A DNA stretch of 64,000 bases, taken from the NCBI GenBank assembly GCA_020848905.1, contig JADLHG010000006.1:62001-126000 (forward strand). Direction: 5' to 3'. Shown in pieces: positions 16,877 to 25,254 of this stretch; position 1 is the stretch's first letter, and the number at the start of each line of letters is the position of its first letter. The position numbers were made by a program, and so were the translations under genes. The stretch is from Deltaproteobacteria bacterium. Its GTDB lineage: Bacteria; Myxococcota_A; Polyangia; GCA-2747355; JADLHG01. The notes under the pieces were generated by a model. That model saw only the letters and a list, made by a program, of their open reading frames with translations, had not been told where the DNA came from and did no database searches.

Positions 16877-18273
16877 TCCGTCGCCGAGCCTTGGCCCTCC
16901 TCGCGTTCGTCGCCTGCGCCGGCTTCGCGAGCAGCGCTCGCGCGGCCCCCATCGGCTCGCTCTTCTCGGGAGCCACCGCGGACGATCCCGCCGCGACCTA
17001 CTACAACCCGGCGGCGATGACGCAGATCGCGGGGACGCAGGGTCTCCTCTGGAGCGGGCTCGCCTTCGTGCGCGGGCACTACCAGCGGGACACGCGCGAC
17101 GCCTATAGCGGGCAGAGCTTCCCGCAGGCCGACCTGAACGTGCTCAAGCCCGGACCGAACGGGGGCGTCGTGACTTCTGCGGGCCTGCGTCGCTGGCGCT
17201 TCGGGCTGGGCTTCTCCGTCCCCATCCTGGACGGCGCGCAGTGGCCGGCGGAGACGGAGGGACGCCCCTCCTCGACGCGCTACCACGCCTTGAGCGCGCG
17301 CCTCCTGGAGCTGGCGATCCAGCCCTCGGTGGCCTTCCGGGTGACCCGCTTCCTCTCGCTCGGCCTCGGCGTGGACGTGGTCGGGGTGCAGCTCGCCCAC
17401 GAGGTGCAGACGGACTTCGGCGCCAAGATCAACCAGCTCGCCTGCGAGGGAGTCGGGGCGGGGAGGCCTTGCGCGGTAGACACGCCGCTCGCCCGCGAGA
17501 ACCCCGCCTACGCTGCGCTCACGACCGTCAAGGGCTTCGGCTGGAGCGCGGGAGTGGGGGCGGGCGTGCTCGTCACGCCCCGTCGCTGGTTGCGCCTCGG
17601 ACTCGGGGTGCGGAGCGGCGGCTTTCGCGTCCGCATCCCGGTGAACATGCGCGTGGAGCTCCCCGGCGCGGTCACGCAGTACGTGCGCAACAACCTTCCG
17701 TCGGTGAAGCTCCCGGAGCTCGAGGCCGAAGGAGAGGTGGAGGTGACCTCGCCGATGCGGGTCACGGCGGGGATCGCCCTCTTCCCCATTCGCCCTCTCG
17801 AGCTGGCGGTCGACTTCCAGTGGATCGACAAGTCCGCCATGTCGATCCTCGTGGGCAACATCCATCGCTCGAGCTCCTCGCTGATCAGCGATCAGGTGCT
17901 GATCAAGACCTCGCTCGACGTCTTCCACCTGGCGCTGCGCGCGGCCTATCGGGTACACCGCACCCTGCGCCTCGCCCTGCGGGTGGAGTGGGAGCCCAAC
18001 ACGCGCCCCGAGCGCTTCACCAGCCCCGGCAGCGTGGACTTCGACCGCGTGGCGCTCCTCGCCGGCCTGGCCTACTCCCCCTTCCGGTGGCTGACCGTGC
18101 TCGCCGAGTACGGGCGCTACTTCGCCTTCTCCCGCACCGTGGGGGCGTCCAACTACGCCCCGAACGCGAGTCCCACCACCCCCGAAGAGGAGGGGCTCGA
18201 CAAGACCAGCCCCACGGGGCGCTACTCGGCCGAGATCGACCGGGTGGGTCTCGGCGTGCTGCTCAGCTTCTGA
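16864..18273 (+). CDS. OMPP1/FadL-family outer-membrane transporter
   Basis: 469 residues with a signal peptide (ALALLAFVACAGFASSARA). The segment DDPAATYYNPAAMTQIAGTQ just after it is the hallmark N-terminal motif of FadL/TodX channels, which carry long-chain fatty acids or other hydrophobic compounds across the outer membrane. The rest consists of alternating strands expected of a 14-strand barrel (for example SLGLGVDVVGVQLAHEVQ) and ends in F, as outer-membrane proteins often do. Its start lies inside the preceding gene, so the two are probably translationally coupled. With the acyl-AMP ligase upstream this suggests lipid uptake. Confidence 0.85.
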   Translation: MEILVRRRALALLAFVACAGFASSARAAPIGSLFSGATADDPAATYYNPAAMTQIAGTQGLLWSGLAFVRGHYQRDTRDAYSGQSFPQADLNVLKPGPNGGVVTSAGLRRWRFGLGFSVPILDGAQWPAETEGRPSSTRYHALSARLLELAIQPSVAFRVTRFLSLGLGVDVVGVQLAHEVQTDFGAKINQLACEGVGAGRPCAVDTPLARENPAYAALTTVKGFGWSAGVGAGVLVTPRRWLRLGLGVRSGGFRVRIPVNMRVELPGAVTQYVRNNLPSVKLPELEAEGEVEVTSPMRVTAGIALFPIRPLELAVDFQWIDKSAMSILVGNIHRSSSSLISDQVLIKTSLDVFHLALRAAYRVHRTLRLALRVEWEPNTRPERFTSPGSVDFDRVALLAGLAYSPFRWLTVLAEYGRYFAFSRTVGASNYAPNASPTTPEEEGLDKTSPTGRYSAEIDRVGLGVLLSF

Positions 18274-18329
18274 CCGGGACGGAATCGCGCCCCTCAAGGT
18301 TTGTGCGCCCCGGCCGTTGTGGGGACAAG

Positions 18330-18551
18330 ATGGACCCCAGGGCCCCCAAACGCGATCGCCCCACCGTCGAGCTGAACGTGATCGAGCACGTTCAGGACAA
18401 TCTGGTGGCGCTCGCGTTCCTGCTGCACGAGGACCCCGCGGGGGTGGCCGAGGCGATGCGCCGTCAGCTCGAGCTGCTGGACGCGCTGCGCGGCGGTGGG
18501 CGGTCGGGGGAGTCGGTGGAGGTCGTGGAGGCGGCCGCCGTGGCGGCGTGA
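18330..18551 (+). CDS. small hypothetical protein
   Basis: 73 residues, starting at the ATG at 18330. The first half is ordered and looks helical (VELNVIEHVQDNLVALAFLL); the end is Gly/Glu/Val/Ala-rich. GC third-position bias fits coding. It could be the last gene of the FadL transcription unit (56-base gap). No family is recognised. Confidence 0.5.
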   Translation: MDPRAPKRDRPTVELNVIEHVQDNLVALAFLLHEDPAGVAEAMRRQLELLDALRGGGRSGESVEVVEAAAVAA

Positions 18552-18594
18552 GGCCGCGTGCCTGCGGGGATGGATCGCGGCCAGGGGCCCAGGT

Positions 18595-19113
18595 TCAGTC
18601 GCCGTGCTCCATGAAGACCTCTAGCCGCTTGCCCCGGTTGCTCGGCGTCTTCAGGCAGAAGAAGACCTGGTGCGGGATGCTGAAGTACGTGTCGCCGACG
18701 GCCGGGCCCCCCACGAGACCGCGATATACCACGTCCTGAAGCACACCCAGCCGCTGGAAGCCGTCGATCGCGCCCAGCATGGTGGCCAGGTCGTTGCCGA
18801 AGGTGTTGGCGTTCTTCGCGAGCTCGGCCTTCACGCGGTCGATACCGGCGACGGTCTTGAAGGTCACGCCCTTGCGCTCGAAGTTGCGCATGTCGGAGCG
18901 GATCTGCGCCCGCGTCGCGCGCCGGCTATAGGTGGCCGGATCGTACGCGCGGAAGGCGTAGGCGCCGTTCCCGAGCTCCATCGAGCAGAGGCGGCCGATG
19001 TACTTGTTCATCTGCGCCGAGGTCGACGCGGGACCGGCGGGCGTGGCGTGCGCCGCAGAAGCGACGGCGAGCACGCAGCCCACGAGGGCGAGCTTCAAGC
19101 CAGTGGGTTTCAT
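18595..19113 (-). CDS. small exported protein of unknown function
   Basis: 172 residues from the ATG at 19113, with AAGGAG upstream. The signal peptide (KLALVGCVLAVASAAHA) is clear. The mature protein has two or three cysteines and a helical middle (IDRVKAELAKNANTFGNDLA); it resembles no family I can name. A 9/12 sigma-54-like element lies at 19177-19192, giving a leader of about 50 bases. Confidence 0.75.
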   Translation of the reverse strand: MKPTGLKLALVGCVLAVASAAHATPAGPASTSAQMNKYIGRLCSMELGNGAYAFRAYDPATYSRRATRAQIRSDMRNFERKGVTFKTVAGIDRVKAELAKNANTFGNDLATMLGAIDGFQRLGVLQDVVYRGLVGGPAVGDTYFSIPHQVFFCLKTPSNRGKRLEVFMEHGD

Positions 19114-19176
19114 CACGGAGTCTCCTTGGGTTCGAGGCACGTAGACGTAGATGGCGCGAGGCCGGGCCGGGTGCAT

Positions 19177-19192
19177 CGCAGGAAGCGTGCCC
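19177..19192 (-). promoter_or_regulatory. weak sigma-54-like element
   Basis: Minus-strand GGGCACGCTTCCTGCG keeps GG-N10-GC spacing and the GGCACG core but deviates at three positions. Its location fits the gene starting at 19113. Confidence 0.35.
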
Positions 19193-19340
19193 GTGGAGGA
19201 ACGCCGTAGTTACGGGGCCTGCGGACTCACGCGAGCGTGTCGAAACCGGAGCGGGTCTTCGGATTCGCGCGGCAGGTTCGGGGAGTGGCGGAGAGCGAGG
19301 AGGCTCTTCGCGGGCGGACGCGCCGCGCGGGGGCGAGAAG

Positions 19341-19766
19341 CTACGTCATGCCGCAGGCGAGGAGCTTCTTTCCCTCGCGGAAGTGGACCTCCATCTTGGT
19401 CGCGGCTGGTATCGCCGTGACCAGCCCCGTGCCGAAGGTGGGATGCTGGATGACCTCGTCCACGACGAAGCGGTCCCTCGGCGTGTAGGTCCGCGCGAGC
19501 GACGCCCCCGCCGAGAGGCGCTCGTCGAGCTGTGACGGGCGAGGGTCGGTCTTCGGGCCCGCCGCCGCCTTGCGAGAGCCTCCCGCGGCGCGCGGCTTCG
19601 GCTCCCCCGGCGGACCGGCGCGGAAGGCGTGCTGCTTGTGGCAGCGGTGGCATTCCACCTTGGCGGGTTTCTGGCCGACCATCGCCACGACGACGTGCCA
19701 GGTCATCAGGCGGCAGGCGGTGCAGTAGGATTCGATATCGGCGCAGACTTTGGGAGTGGAGGACAT
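19341..19766 (-). CDS. zinc-ribbon protein with a C-terminal small beta domain
   Basis: 141 residues from the ATG at 19766 (a TTG start six codons earlier is less likely). Two pairs of cysteines, CTAC and CHRC, in the first 45 residues form a zinc ribbon. A Lys/Pro/Ala-rich linker leads to a conserved C-terminal module (DEVIQHPTFGTGLVTAI, then KMEVHFREGKKLLA) of the kind repeated in many deltaproteobacterial regulators and helicase tails. It is probably cytoplasmic and nucleic-acid or protein binding. Its precise role is unknown. Confidence 0.75.
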   Translation of the reverse strand: MSSTPKVCADIESYCTACRLMTWHVVVAMVGQKPAKVECHRCHKQHAFRAGPPGEPKPRAAGGSRKAAAGPKTDPRPSQLDERLSAGASLARTYTPRDRFVVDEVIQHPTFGTGLVTAIPAATKMEVHFREGKKLLACGMT

Positions 19767-19850
19767 CGACAGAAGGTAGCACAAAGCGCCGCGCGTGACC
19801 GGCTCATCGCAGGAGTTTCGTGCGCGAGCCGCGCGACGCGCTAGGCTACT

Positions 19851-20615
19851 CTACTCCACGACGATCGCCTCCGCGTGGGCGAGCGACCGTCCGCTGTAGA
19901 CGTCGGTGATCGCGAACTCCAGCTTGAAGGTGCCCGGACGCGGAATCTTCAGGTCTCCGGTGACGGTGGACACGCGGAGCGCGACGTCGGGACGCATCAC
20001 CTTGTCGAGGAAGTTCGGGAAGTCCGCGAGCACGTCGCCCGCGGCGCCCTTGATCGTGAGCCGCAGCTTGAGGTGCGTGGCCTTGTCCTTGAAGGTCACG
20101 CCGTGCACCTCCATGCGGAAGTGCACGCGCTCGCCGACCTTGTAGATGTTGCTGTGGGCCTTCTTCGCCTCGTCCTCGAAGCGGAAGCTCGCCACGCGAT
20201 AGGTCGCATAGGCTTCGTTGGCCGCGGCGCGCTGGGCCTTGGTCACCGCCTCGCCCGACAGGTTGAAGGCCGTCAGCTTCCCCTCGGTGAGGGTCAGCCC
20301 GAGCTTCACCTCGCCCCCCGCGAACTGCAGCGCGTAGCTCGCCTGCTGGCCGCCGCCGAGCTGGACGCTGAGCCCCGTCATGCTGCGCCCGCCGAGCGCG
20401 CCGAGCTGCTTCACGACCTGCGAGAAGGCGGCGAACTTGGCCTCGGGGATCTGCTCCACGAGGGCCGGGTGTGCCATGGCCTTGAAGCGCGCGTAGCTCC
20501 CCTCGCCGAGCGCGCCGAGGAGCTCGTCGGTCGCTCCCTCCAGCGCCTTCTTGGTGCTGCAGCCGAGGAGCAACGTGACCGCGAGGCCGATCAGGTGTCC
20601 CGATCTCACGCGCAT
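19851..20615 (-). CDS. lipoprotein at the end of the amino-acid catabolic operon
   Basis: 254 residues. The lipobox LLLGC follows a short signal. The next 100 residues (DELLGALGEGSYARFKAMAHP and later VQLGGGQQASYALQFAGGEVKL) resemble small export-type domains with an alpha-plus-beta cone (DUF3887-like), a tentative match. The C-terminal 110 residues look like an Ig-type beta sandwich (FRMEVHGVTFKDKATHLKLRL). It starts 24 bases after the CoA-transferase gene, so co-transcription is likely. A direct metabolic role is not evident. Confidence 0.7.
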   Translation of the reverse strand: MRVRSGHLIGLAVTLLLGCSTKKALEGATDELLGALGEGSYARFKAMAHPALVEQIPEAKFAAFSQVVKQLGALGGRSMTGLSVQLGGGQQASYALQFAGGEVKLGLTLTEGKLTAFNLSGEAVTKAQRAAANEAYATYRVASFRFEDEAKKAHSNIYKVGERVHFRMEVHGVTFKDKATHLKLRLTIKGAAGDVLADFPNFLDKVMRPDVALRVSTVTGDLKIPRPGTFKLEFAITDVYSGRSLAHAEAIVVE

Positions 20616-20639
20616 GAGGCGATCCTTTCGTGGTGATGG

Positions 20640-21395
20640 TCAGCGACTCGCGCCGAGGGTCAGCTCGTCTCGAATCAGGTGGAGCTCTTCGGCGGTGGGG
20701 GGCTCCGTCCGGGCGAGAGTCGGGGCGACCTTGACCTCCCAGCCGAGGTTCTGCCGCACCTGCTCGACGGTGCAGCCCGGGTGGAGCGACGCGAGCATCA
20801 TCTCGTCGTTCTCGAACGTGTAGCAGCCGAGGTCGGTGATCACCATCGCCGGGCCGCCTCCGGGGAGGCCGAGCTCCTGGCGCCGCCCCGGCCCGTCGAG
20901 AAAGCCCGGGGAGGTGATGAAGTCCACGCGCTCGGGAAAGGTGCGCTTGGTCTGCGTGGCCACGATCAGCACCTTGCCCGCCAGGATCGAGATCTCGCAG
21001 GCGCCGCCGCTCCCCGGCAGCCGCACCTTGGGCCGGGCGTAGTCGCCCACCACGGTGGTGTTCAGGTTGCCGAAGCGGTCGATCTGCGCCCCTTGCAGGA
21101 AACCCACGTCGATCCGGCCGCCCTGCAGGTAGTAGTTGAAGACCTCGAACATCGAGCAGACGGAGAGCGAGTTGGTGACGAGGGACGGGTCGCCGATCGA
21201 GACCGGCAGGCGCTCCGGCGTGGCCCCCACGGCCCCCGATTCGTAGAGCAGCACGAGGTCCGGCGCGTGGAGCCGTCGCGCCAGGTTGCAGGCCAGGTTC
21301 GGCAGGCCGATCCCCACGAAGACGACCTGGCCGTCCTCGAGCTGCCGCGCGGCCTGGCAGATCATCATCTCGTTGGCGGTGTACTCAGTAGCCAT
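20640..21395 (-). CDS. CoA-transferase family I, beta subunit
   Basis: 251 residues. The N-terminal half carries the family signature: the glycine-rich GIGLPNLAC strand and LLYESGAVGATP, where the Glu near residue 52 occupies the place of the catalytic glutamate of glutaconate CoA-transferase beta subunits. PGSGGACEISILA is the conserved C-terminal glycine loop. It overlaps the alpha-subunit gene by 11 bases, which suggests tight coupling. The pair could move CoA between a dicarboxylic acid and an acyl-CoA. A homologous hydrolase role (IpdAB-like) cannot be excluded. Confidence 0.85.
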   Translation of the reverse strand: MATEYTANEMMICQAARQLEDGQVVFVGIGLPNLACNLARRLHAPDLVLLYESGAVGATPERLPVSIGDPSLVTNSLSVCSMFEVFNYYLQGGRIDVGFLQGAQIDRFGNLNTTVVGDYARPKVRLPGSGGACEISILAGKVLIVATQTKRTFPERVDFITSPGFLDGPGRRQELGLPGGGPAMVITDLGCYTFENDEMMLASLHPGCTVEQVRQNLGWEVKVAPTLARTEPPTAEELHLIRDELTLGASR

Positions 21396-22299
21396 AGTTC
21401 ACCGGCTGGCAGAGCTGGGGTCGGGCCCGCAGGCGCGTGAGCTCCGCGCCCATCTTGGCCACGTATTCGGCGCGATGCGCCACGCCGTAGACCCATTCGT
21501 CGAGGTAGCGCTCGAGGCCCGCGGCGTCCTTCGACAGCTCGCCCCACCGCAGGTAGAAGTCGTTGTCCCGGTCGTAGAAGCCCTGGGCGAAGGAGGGGTG
21601 GCAGCCCCACGGCTCGTGGACCACCGCGCTGACGATCGTCCCCGGGATGAGCGTGCGGTTGGGGTCCGCGCGAATCACCGCCTGCTCGACGATCTCCTCG
21701 GCCACCACGATCACGTGGCGCGCGGCGAAGGCCGCCTCGCGCTGCACGCCGAGGAGCCCCCAGACCTGCGCGTTCCCCTCGGCGTCGGCGCGTTGCACGT
21801 GCACGATCGTCACGTCGGGGCGGAGCGCCGGTACCGTGGCCAGCTCCTCGCCGGTGTAGGGGCAGCGCACGGATTTGATCGATGGGTTCACTTTGGGCAG
21901 GTCGCTCCCCCGGTAGTCGCGCAGCGGGAAGAAGGGGAGGTGCGCGGCCCCGGCGGTGAAGCGCGCCACCATGCCGAAGTGCGAGTACTCCTCGAGCTCG
22001 AGCGAGGGCGTGGCGCCCGCCCCCTCGACGGCCCGACGGAGGGCGTAGAGCGAGCCGGCCCCCGGATTCCCGGCCCAGGAGAAGACGAGCTTCCGCACGC
22101 AGCCGGCGCCGATCAGCTGGTCGTAGACCAGGTCGGGGGTCAGACGACAGGCCACGAGGTTCCGCTTCTTCTGCCGGATGATCTCGTGCCCCGCGGCGAA
22201 GCAGATGAGGTGCGTGAAGCCCTCGATCACCAGCGTGCAGCCGTCCTCGACGTAGCGGCCGACGGCCTCGGCCATTGAAACGAGCTTTCTAGAGCGCAC
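21385..22299 (-). CDS. CoA-transferase family I, alpha subunit
   Basis: 304 residues starting at GTG 22299, which has GAGGTGG upstream and overlaps the preceding aminotransferase by 11 bases. The N-terminus (SMAEAVGRYVEDGCTLVIEGF) and the FSWAGNPGAGSLYALRRAVE segment match the alpha subunits of glutaconate/IpdA-type CoA-transferases. VHVQRADAEGNAQVWG is the typical conserved strand. The ATG at 22275 is a less complete alternative start. It pairs with the beta subunit to form the active heteromer. Confidence 0.85.
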   Translation of the reverse strand: MRSRKLVSMAEAVGRYVEDGCTLVIEGFTHLICFAAGHEIIRQKKRNLVACRLTPDLVYDQLIGAGCVRKLVFSWAGNPGAGSLYALRRAVEGAGATPSLELEEYSHFGMVARFTAGAAHLPFFPLRDYRGSDLPKVNPSIKSVRCPYTGEELATVPALRPDVTIVHVQRADAEGNAQVWGLLGVQREAAFAARHVIVVAEEIVEQAVIRADPNRTLIPGTIVSAVVHEPWGCHPSFAQGFYDRDNDFYLRWGELSKDAAGLERYLDEWVYGVAHRAEYVAKMGAELTRLRARPQLCQPVNYGY

Positions 22300-23641
22300 G
22301 TTCGTTTTCCACCTCGGCAAGCACCTCGTCGAAGATCGCGAGCGCGCGATCGGCGTCTTCCTGGTCGATGGTCAGGGGGGGCGAGAAGCGCACCACGTTC
22401 TCGCCGCAGTCGAGCAGGAGCAGCCCCTTGCGGAAGGCCCGCAGGATCACCTCCTGGGTCTCGTTCGAGGCGCGCTCCTTGGTGTCGCGGTCCCGCACGA
22501 GCTCGATGCCGATCATCAGCCCGAGCCCTCGCACGTCGCCGACCAGTCGGCGGCGCTGCTTGATGCGGTGCAGCTCGATCATCAGATAGTGGCCGAGGCG
22601 GGCGGCGTTGCCCATCAGCTCGTGCTCGACGAGCTCGAGGGTGGCGAGCGCGGCCTCGCAGGCCACCGGGTTGCCGCCGAAGGTGCTGCCGTGGCTCCCC
22701 TTGCTCCAGGTGGAGACGTCGGCCCTGGCCACGATGGCGCCGAGCGGCAGCCCCGAGGCCAGGCCCTTGGCGGTGGTGACCACGTCGGGCTCGAGCCCGA
22801 CGTGGTCGGAGGCGAACCAGCGGCCGGTGCGCCCGATGCCGCTCTGCACCTCGTCGGCCACGCAGAGGATGCCGTACTTCTGGCAGATGGTCTTGAGCTC
22901 GGAGAGGTAGTCGGGGGGGGGCACGACGTAGCCCCCTTCCCCCTGGATCGGCTCGACCACGATTGCCGCGACCTCCTCGGCCGGAACGCGCCGCTTGAAG
23001 ATCTCGTCCTCGAGCACCTGCAGGCACGCCAGCCCGCAGCTCGGGTAGGTCAGGTTGTAGGGGCAGCGGTAGCAGTGGGCGTACGGGATGTGCGTCACCC
23101 CCGGCAGGAGCGGGCCGAAGCCCGTCCGCTGCTTGGCCTTGCTCGCGGTGAGGCTGAGCGCGCCGAGCGTGCGCCCGTGGAAGGCGCCGGCGAAGGCGAT
23201 GAGCTGGGGCCGCTTGGTGTGGTAGCGGGCCAGCTTGATCGCGGCCTCCACCGCCTCGGTGCCGGTGTTGCCGAGGAAGGCCCGCTTCGGCGACTTGCCG
23301 GGGGCGATCTCGCAGAGCTTGCGCAGGACCCCGGTGAGCGAGGCGTAGAAGAAGTCCGTGCCGCAGATGTGCAGGAACTTGGCCGCCGCGCGCTGGATCG
23401 CCTCGACGACCTTCGGGTGGCTGTGCCCCGTGGTGGCCACGCCGATCCCCGACATGAAGTCGAGGTAGCGGTTGCCGTCCACGTCCTCGATCATCGCGCC
23501 GTCCCCGCGCTCGACGGCCAGGGGGTAGGCCTTGATGTAGCAGTTCGAGGCGTACTTCTTGTCCTCGGCGATGAGGGCCTGCGCCTTGGGTCCCGGGGGA
23601 GGGGTGTGGATCGCCGGGTAGCTCTTCGCTTGGGTCGTCAC
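22289..23641 (-). CDS. class III aminotransferase (4-aminobutyrate/ornithine type)
   Basis: 450 residues. Conserved PLP-enzyme features: FLGNTGTEAVEAAIKLAR near residues 120-137, the AGAFHGRTLGALSLT segment, VVEPIQGEGGYVVPP, the cofactor Asp in LCVADEVQSGIGRTG, and the Schiff-base Lys in TTAKGLASGLPLGA. Class III enzymes transfer terminal amino groups, for example of 4-aminobutyrate, 5-aminovalerate or ornithine. Its neighbours, a semialdehyde/P5C dehydrogenase and a CoA-transferase, fit a route from such an amine to an acyl-CoA. The true substrate is unknown. Confidence 0.88.
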   Translation of the reverse strand: MTTQAKSYPAIHTPPPGPKAQALIAEDKKYASNCYIKAYPLAVERGDGAMIEDVDGNRYLDFMSGIGVATTGHSHPKVVEAIQRAAAKFLHICGTDFFYASLTGVLRKLCEIAPGKSPKRAFLGNTGTEAVEAAIKLARYHTKRPQLIAFAGAFHGRTLGALSLTASKAKQRTGFGPLLPGVTHIPYAHCYRCPYNLTYPSCGLACLQVLEDEIFKRRVPAEEVAAIVVEPIQGEGGYVVPPPDYLSELKTICQKYGILCVADEVQSGIGRTGRWFASDHVGLEPDVVTTAKGLASGLPLGAIVARADVSTWSKGSHGSTFGGNPVACEAALATLELVEHELMGNAARLGHYLMIELHRIKQRRRLVGDVRGLGLMIGIELVRDRDTKERASNETQEVILRAFRKGLLLLDCGENVVRFSPPLTIDQEDADRALAIFDEVLAEVENERAL

Positions 23642-23653
23642 GTGGGTCTCCGT

Positions 23654-25222
23654 TCAGTAGGCGTGGCGGGTCCGGCTCTGCTCGCGCAGGAACCGGAGGA
23701 GGTAGTTCGGGCCGAGGCCCGCGGGCCCGGTCGAGCCCGAGGCCTTCCAGCCGCCGAAGGGGTTGACTCCCGGCCAGGCGCCGGTGGTGGCGCCGCTGCG
23801 CCGGTTCACGTAGGTCACCCCCGCCTCGATGTTTGCGAGGAAGTATTCTATTTCGGCCGGGACGCGGCTGAAGAGCCCCGCGGTCAGGCCGTAGGGGGCG
23901 GCGTTGGCGAGGGTCAGGGCCTCGTCGAGGTCCGCGACCGGCGCGACGAGCAGCAGCGGCGCGAAGAGCTCCTCGTGAAAGAGCGCGCTCGAACCGTCCC
24001 GGCAGCGCACGACGGTCGGGGGGACGTAGTGGCCGTGGGCCAGCCGCTCGTCGGAGAGGGCGTCTCCGCCGACCAGTAGCTGGTGTCCCTCCGCCCGGGC
24101 GCGCGCCACGTGGTGCGCGAAACCGACCTTGGCCTGCGCGCTGATGAGCGGCCCGAGGAAGGTCTCGCGCGCCGTCGGCGGGCCGACCGTGAGGCCGCGG
24201 ACCCGCGCGACGAGCCGGTCGAGGAACGGCTCGAGCACCTCGCGGGCCACGTAGGCGCGCGAGCAGGCGCTGCACTTCTGGCCCCCGTAGCCCATGGAGG
24301 AGCGCATCACCCCCTCGGCCGCCGCGTCGAGGTCGGCGCTGGCGAGCACGATCGCCGGGTTCTTGCCGCCCATCTCGATCACCATCGGCTTCGGGTAGTC
24401 GCTGCCGAAGGACCGGTAGAGCTGCATGCCGACGGCGTACGAGCCGGTGAAGGCCACGCCCGCGCAGAGCGGGTGCGAGACGAGGGCTTGCCCGGCCTCC
24501 TCGCCGTCGCCGCAGACGAGCTGCAGGACGTCGGGTGGCAGACCCGCGCCGGCCAGCACCTCGAAGAGCAGGTGCCCGGTCAACGGCGCCTGCTCGGCGG
24601 GCTTGTAGACCACGGTGTTCCCGGCGAGGAGCGCGGCCGAGATCATGCCGACCGAGAGGGCCGCCGGAAAATTGAAGGGCGCGATCACGGTCCAGGCCCC
24701 GTAGGGGCGGTAGACGCTCTCGTTCTCCTCGTCGGCGCCGAGGCGGTTCATCGGCTCGCGGTAGCCGTCGTGGCGCTCGAGGAGCGAGCAGTAGTACTCG
24801 ATGAGGTCCACCGATTCCTCGGCCTCGCCCATCGCCTCGAAGCGGTTCTTGCCCACCTCGAAGGACATCAGCGCGGCGAGCTCGGTGCGGCGGGCGCGCA
24901 GGCGCTCGGCGGCCTGGCGCAGCAGCGCCGCGCGAGCGCGCCAGGGGGTGTCCCTCCAGGCGGGGAAGGCGGCGTGCGCGGCCGAGAGGGCCAGGCTGGC
25001 CTCCTTGGCGGAGGCGCGCTGCACGCGCCCGAGGAGCAGGCGCGTATCGTGCGGCGCGTGCACCTCGGCGACTCGCGACGACTCGGAGGGGGCGGAGGCG
25101 ATCACGTTGCGGTGGAGCGCGCCGAAGCGCCCTTCGAGCGCGCGGCAGGCCTGCTCGTAGTCGGCGTGGAAGCTCTCCGAGGAGAGGAGGGTGGTGTAGG
25201 TGATCTTGGGCTCGTTCGCCAT
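23654..25222 (-). CDS. delta-1-pyrroline-5-carboxylate dehydrogenase-like aldehyde dehydrogenase
   Basis: 522 residues from the ATG at 25222, with GGAGGAG upstream. NAD(P)-binding features include the VIAPFNFPAAL strand, EMGGKNPAIVLASADLD with its conserved Glu, and the catalytic Cys in GYGGQKCSACSRAYV. The C-terminal VTYVNRRSGATTGAWPG and NPFGGWKASG segments followed by a LLRFLREQSRT tail are typical of P5C dehydrogenases. This enzyme oxidises glutamate-gamma-semialdehyde to glutamate. In this operon a role on the product of one of the aminotransferases is likely. Confidence 0.85.
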   Translation of the reverse strand: MANEPKITYTTLLSSESFHADYEQACRALEGRFGALHRNVIASAPSESSRVAEVHAPHDTRLLLGRVQRASAKEASLALSAAHAAFPAWRDTPWRARAALLRQAAERLRARRTELAALMSFEVGKNRFEAMGEAEESVDLIEYYCSLLERHDGYREPMNRLGADEENESVYRPYGAWTVIAPFNFPAALSVGMISAALLAGNTVVYKPAEQAPLTGHLLFEVLAGAGLPPDVLQLVCGDGEEAGQALVSHPLCAGVAFTGSYAVGMQLYRSFGSDYPKPMVIEMGGKNPAIVLASADLDAAAEGVMRSSMGYGGQKCSACSRAYVAREVLEPFLDRLVARVRGLTVGPPTARETFLGPLISAQAKVGFAHHVARARAEGHQLLVGGDALSDERLAHGHYVPPTVVRCRDGSSALFHEELFAPLLLVAPVADLDEALTLANAAPYGLTAGLFSRVPAEIEYFLANIEAGVTYVNRRSGATTGAWPGVNPFGGWKASGSTGPAGLGPNYLLRFLREQSRTRHAY

Positions 25223-25254
25223 GGGCTCTCCTCCCGCGGAGCGGGGCGTCGCGT

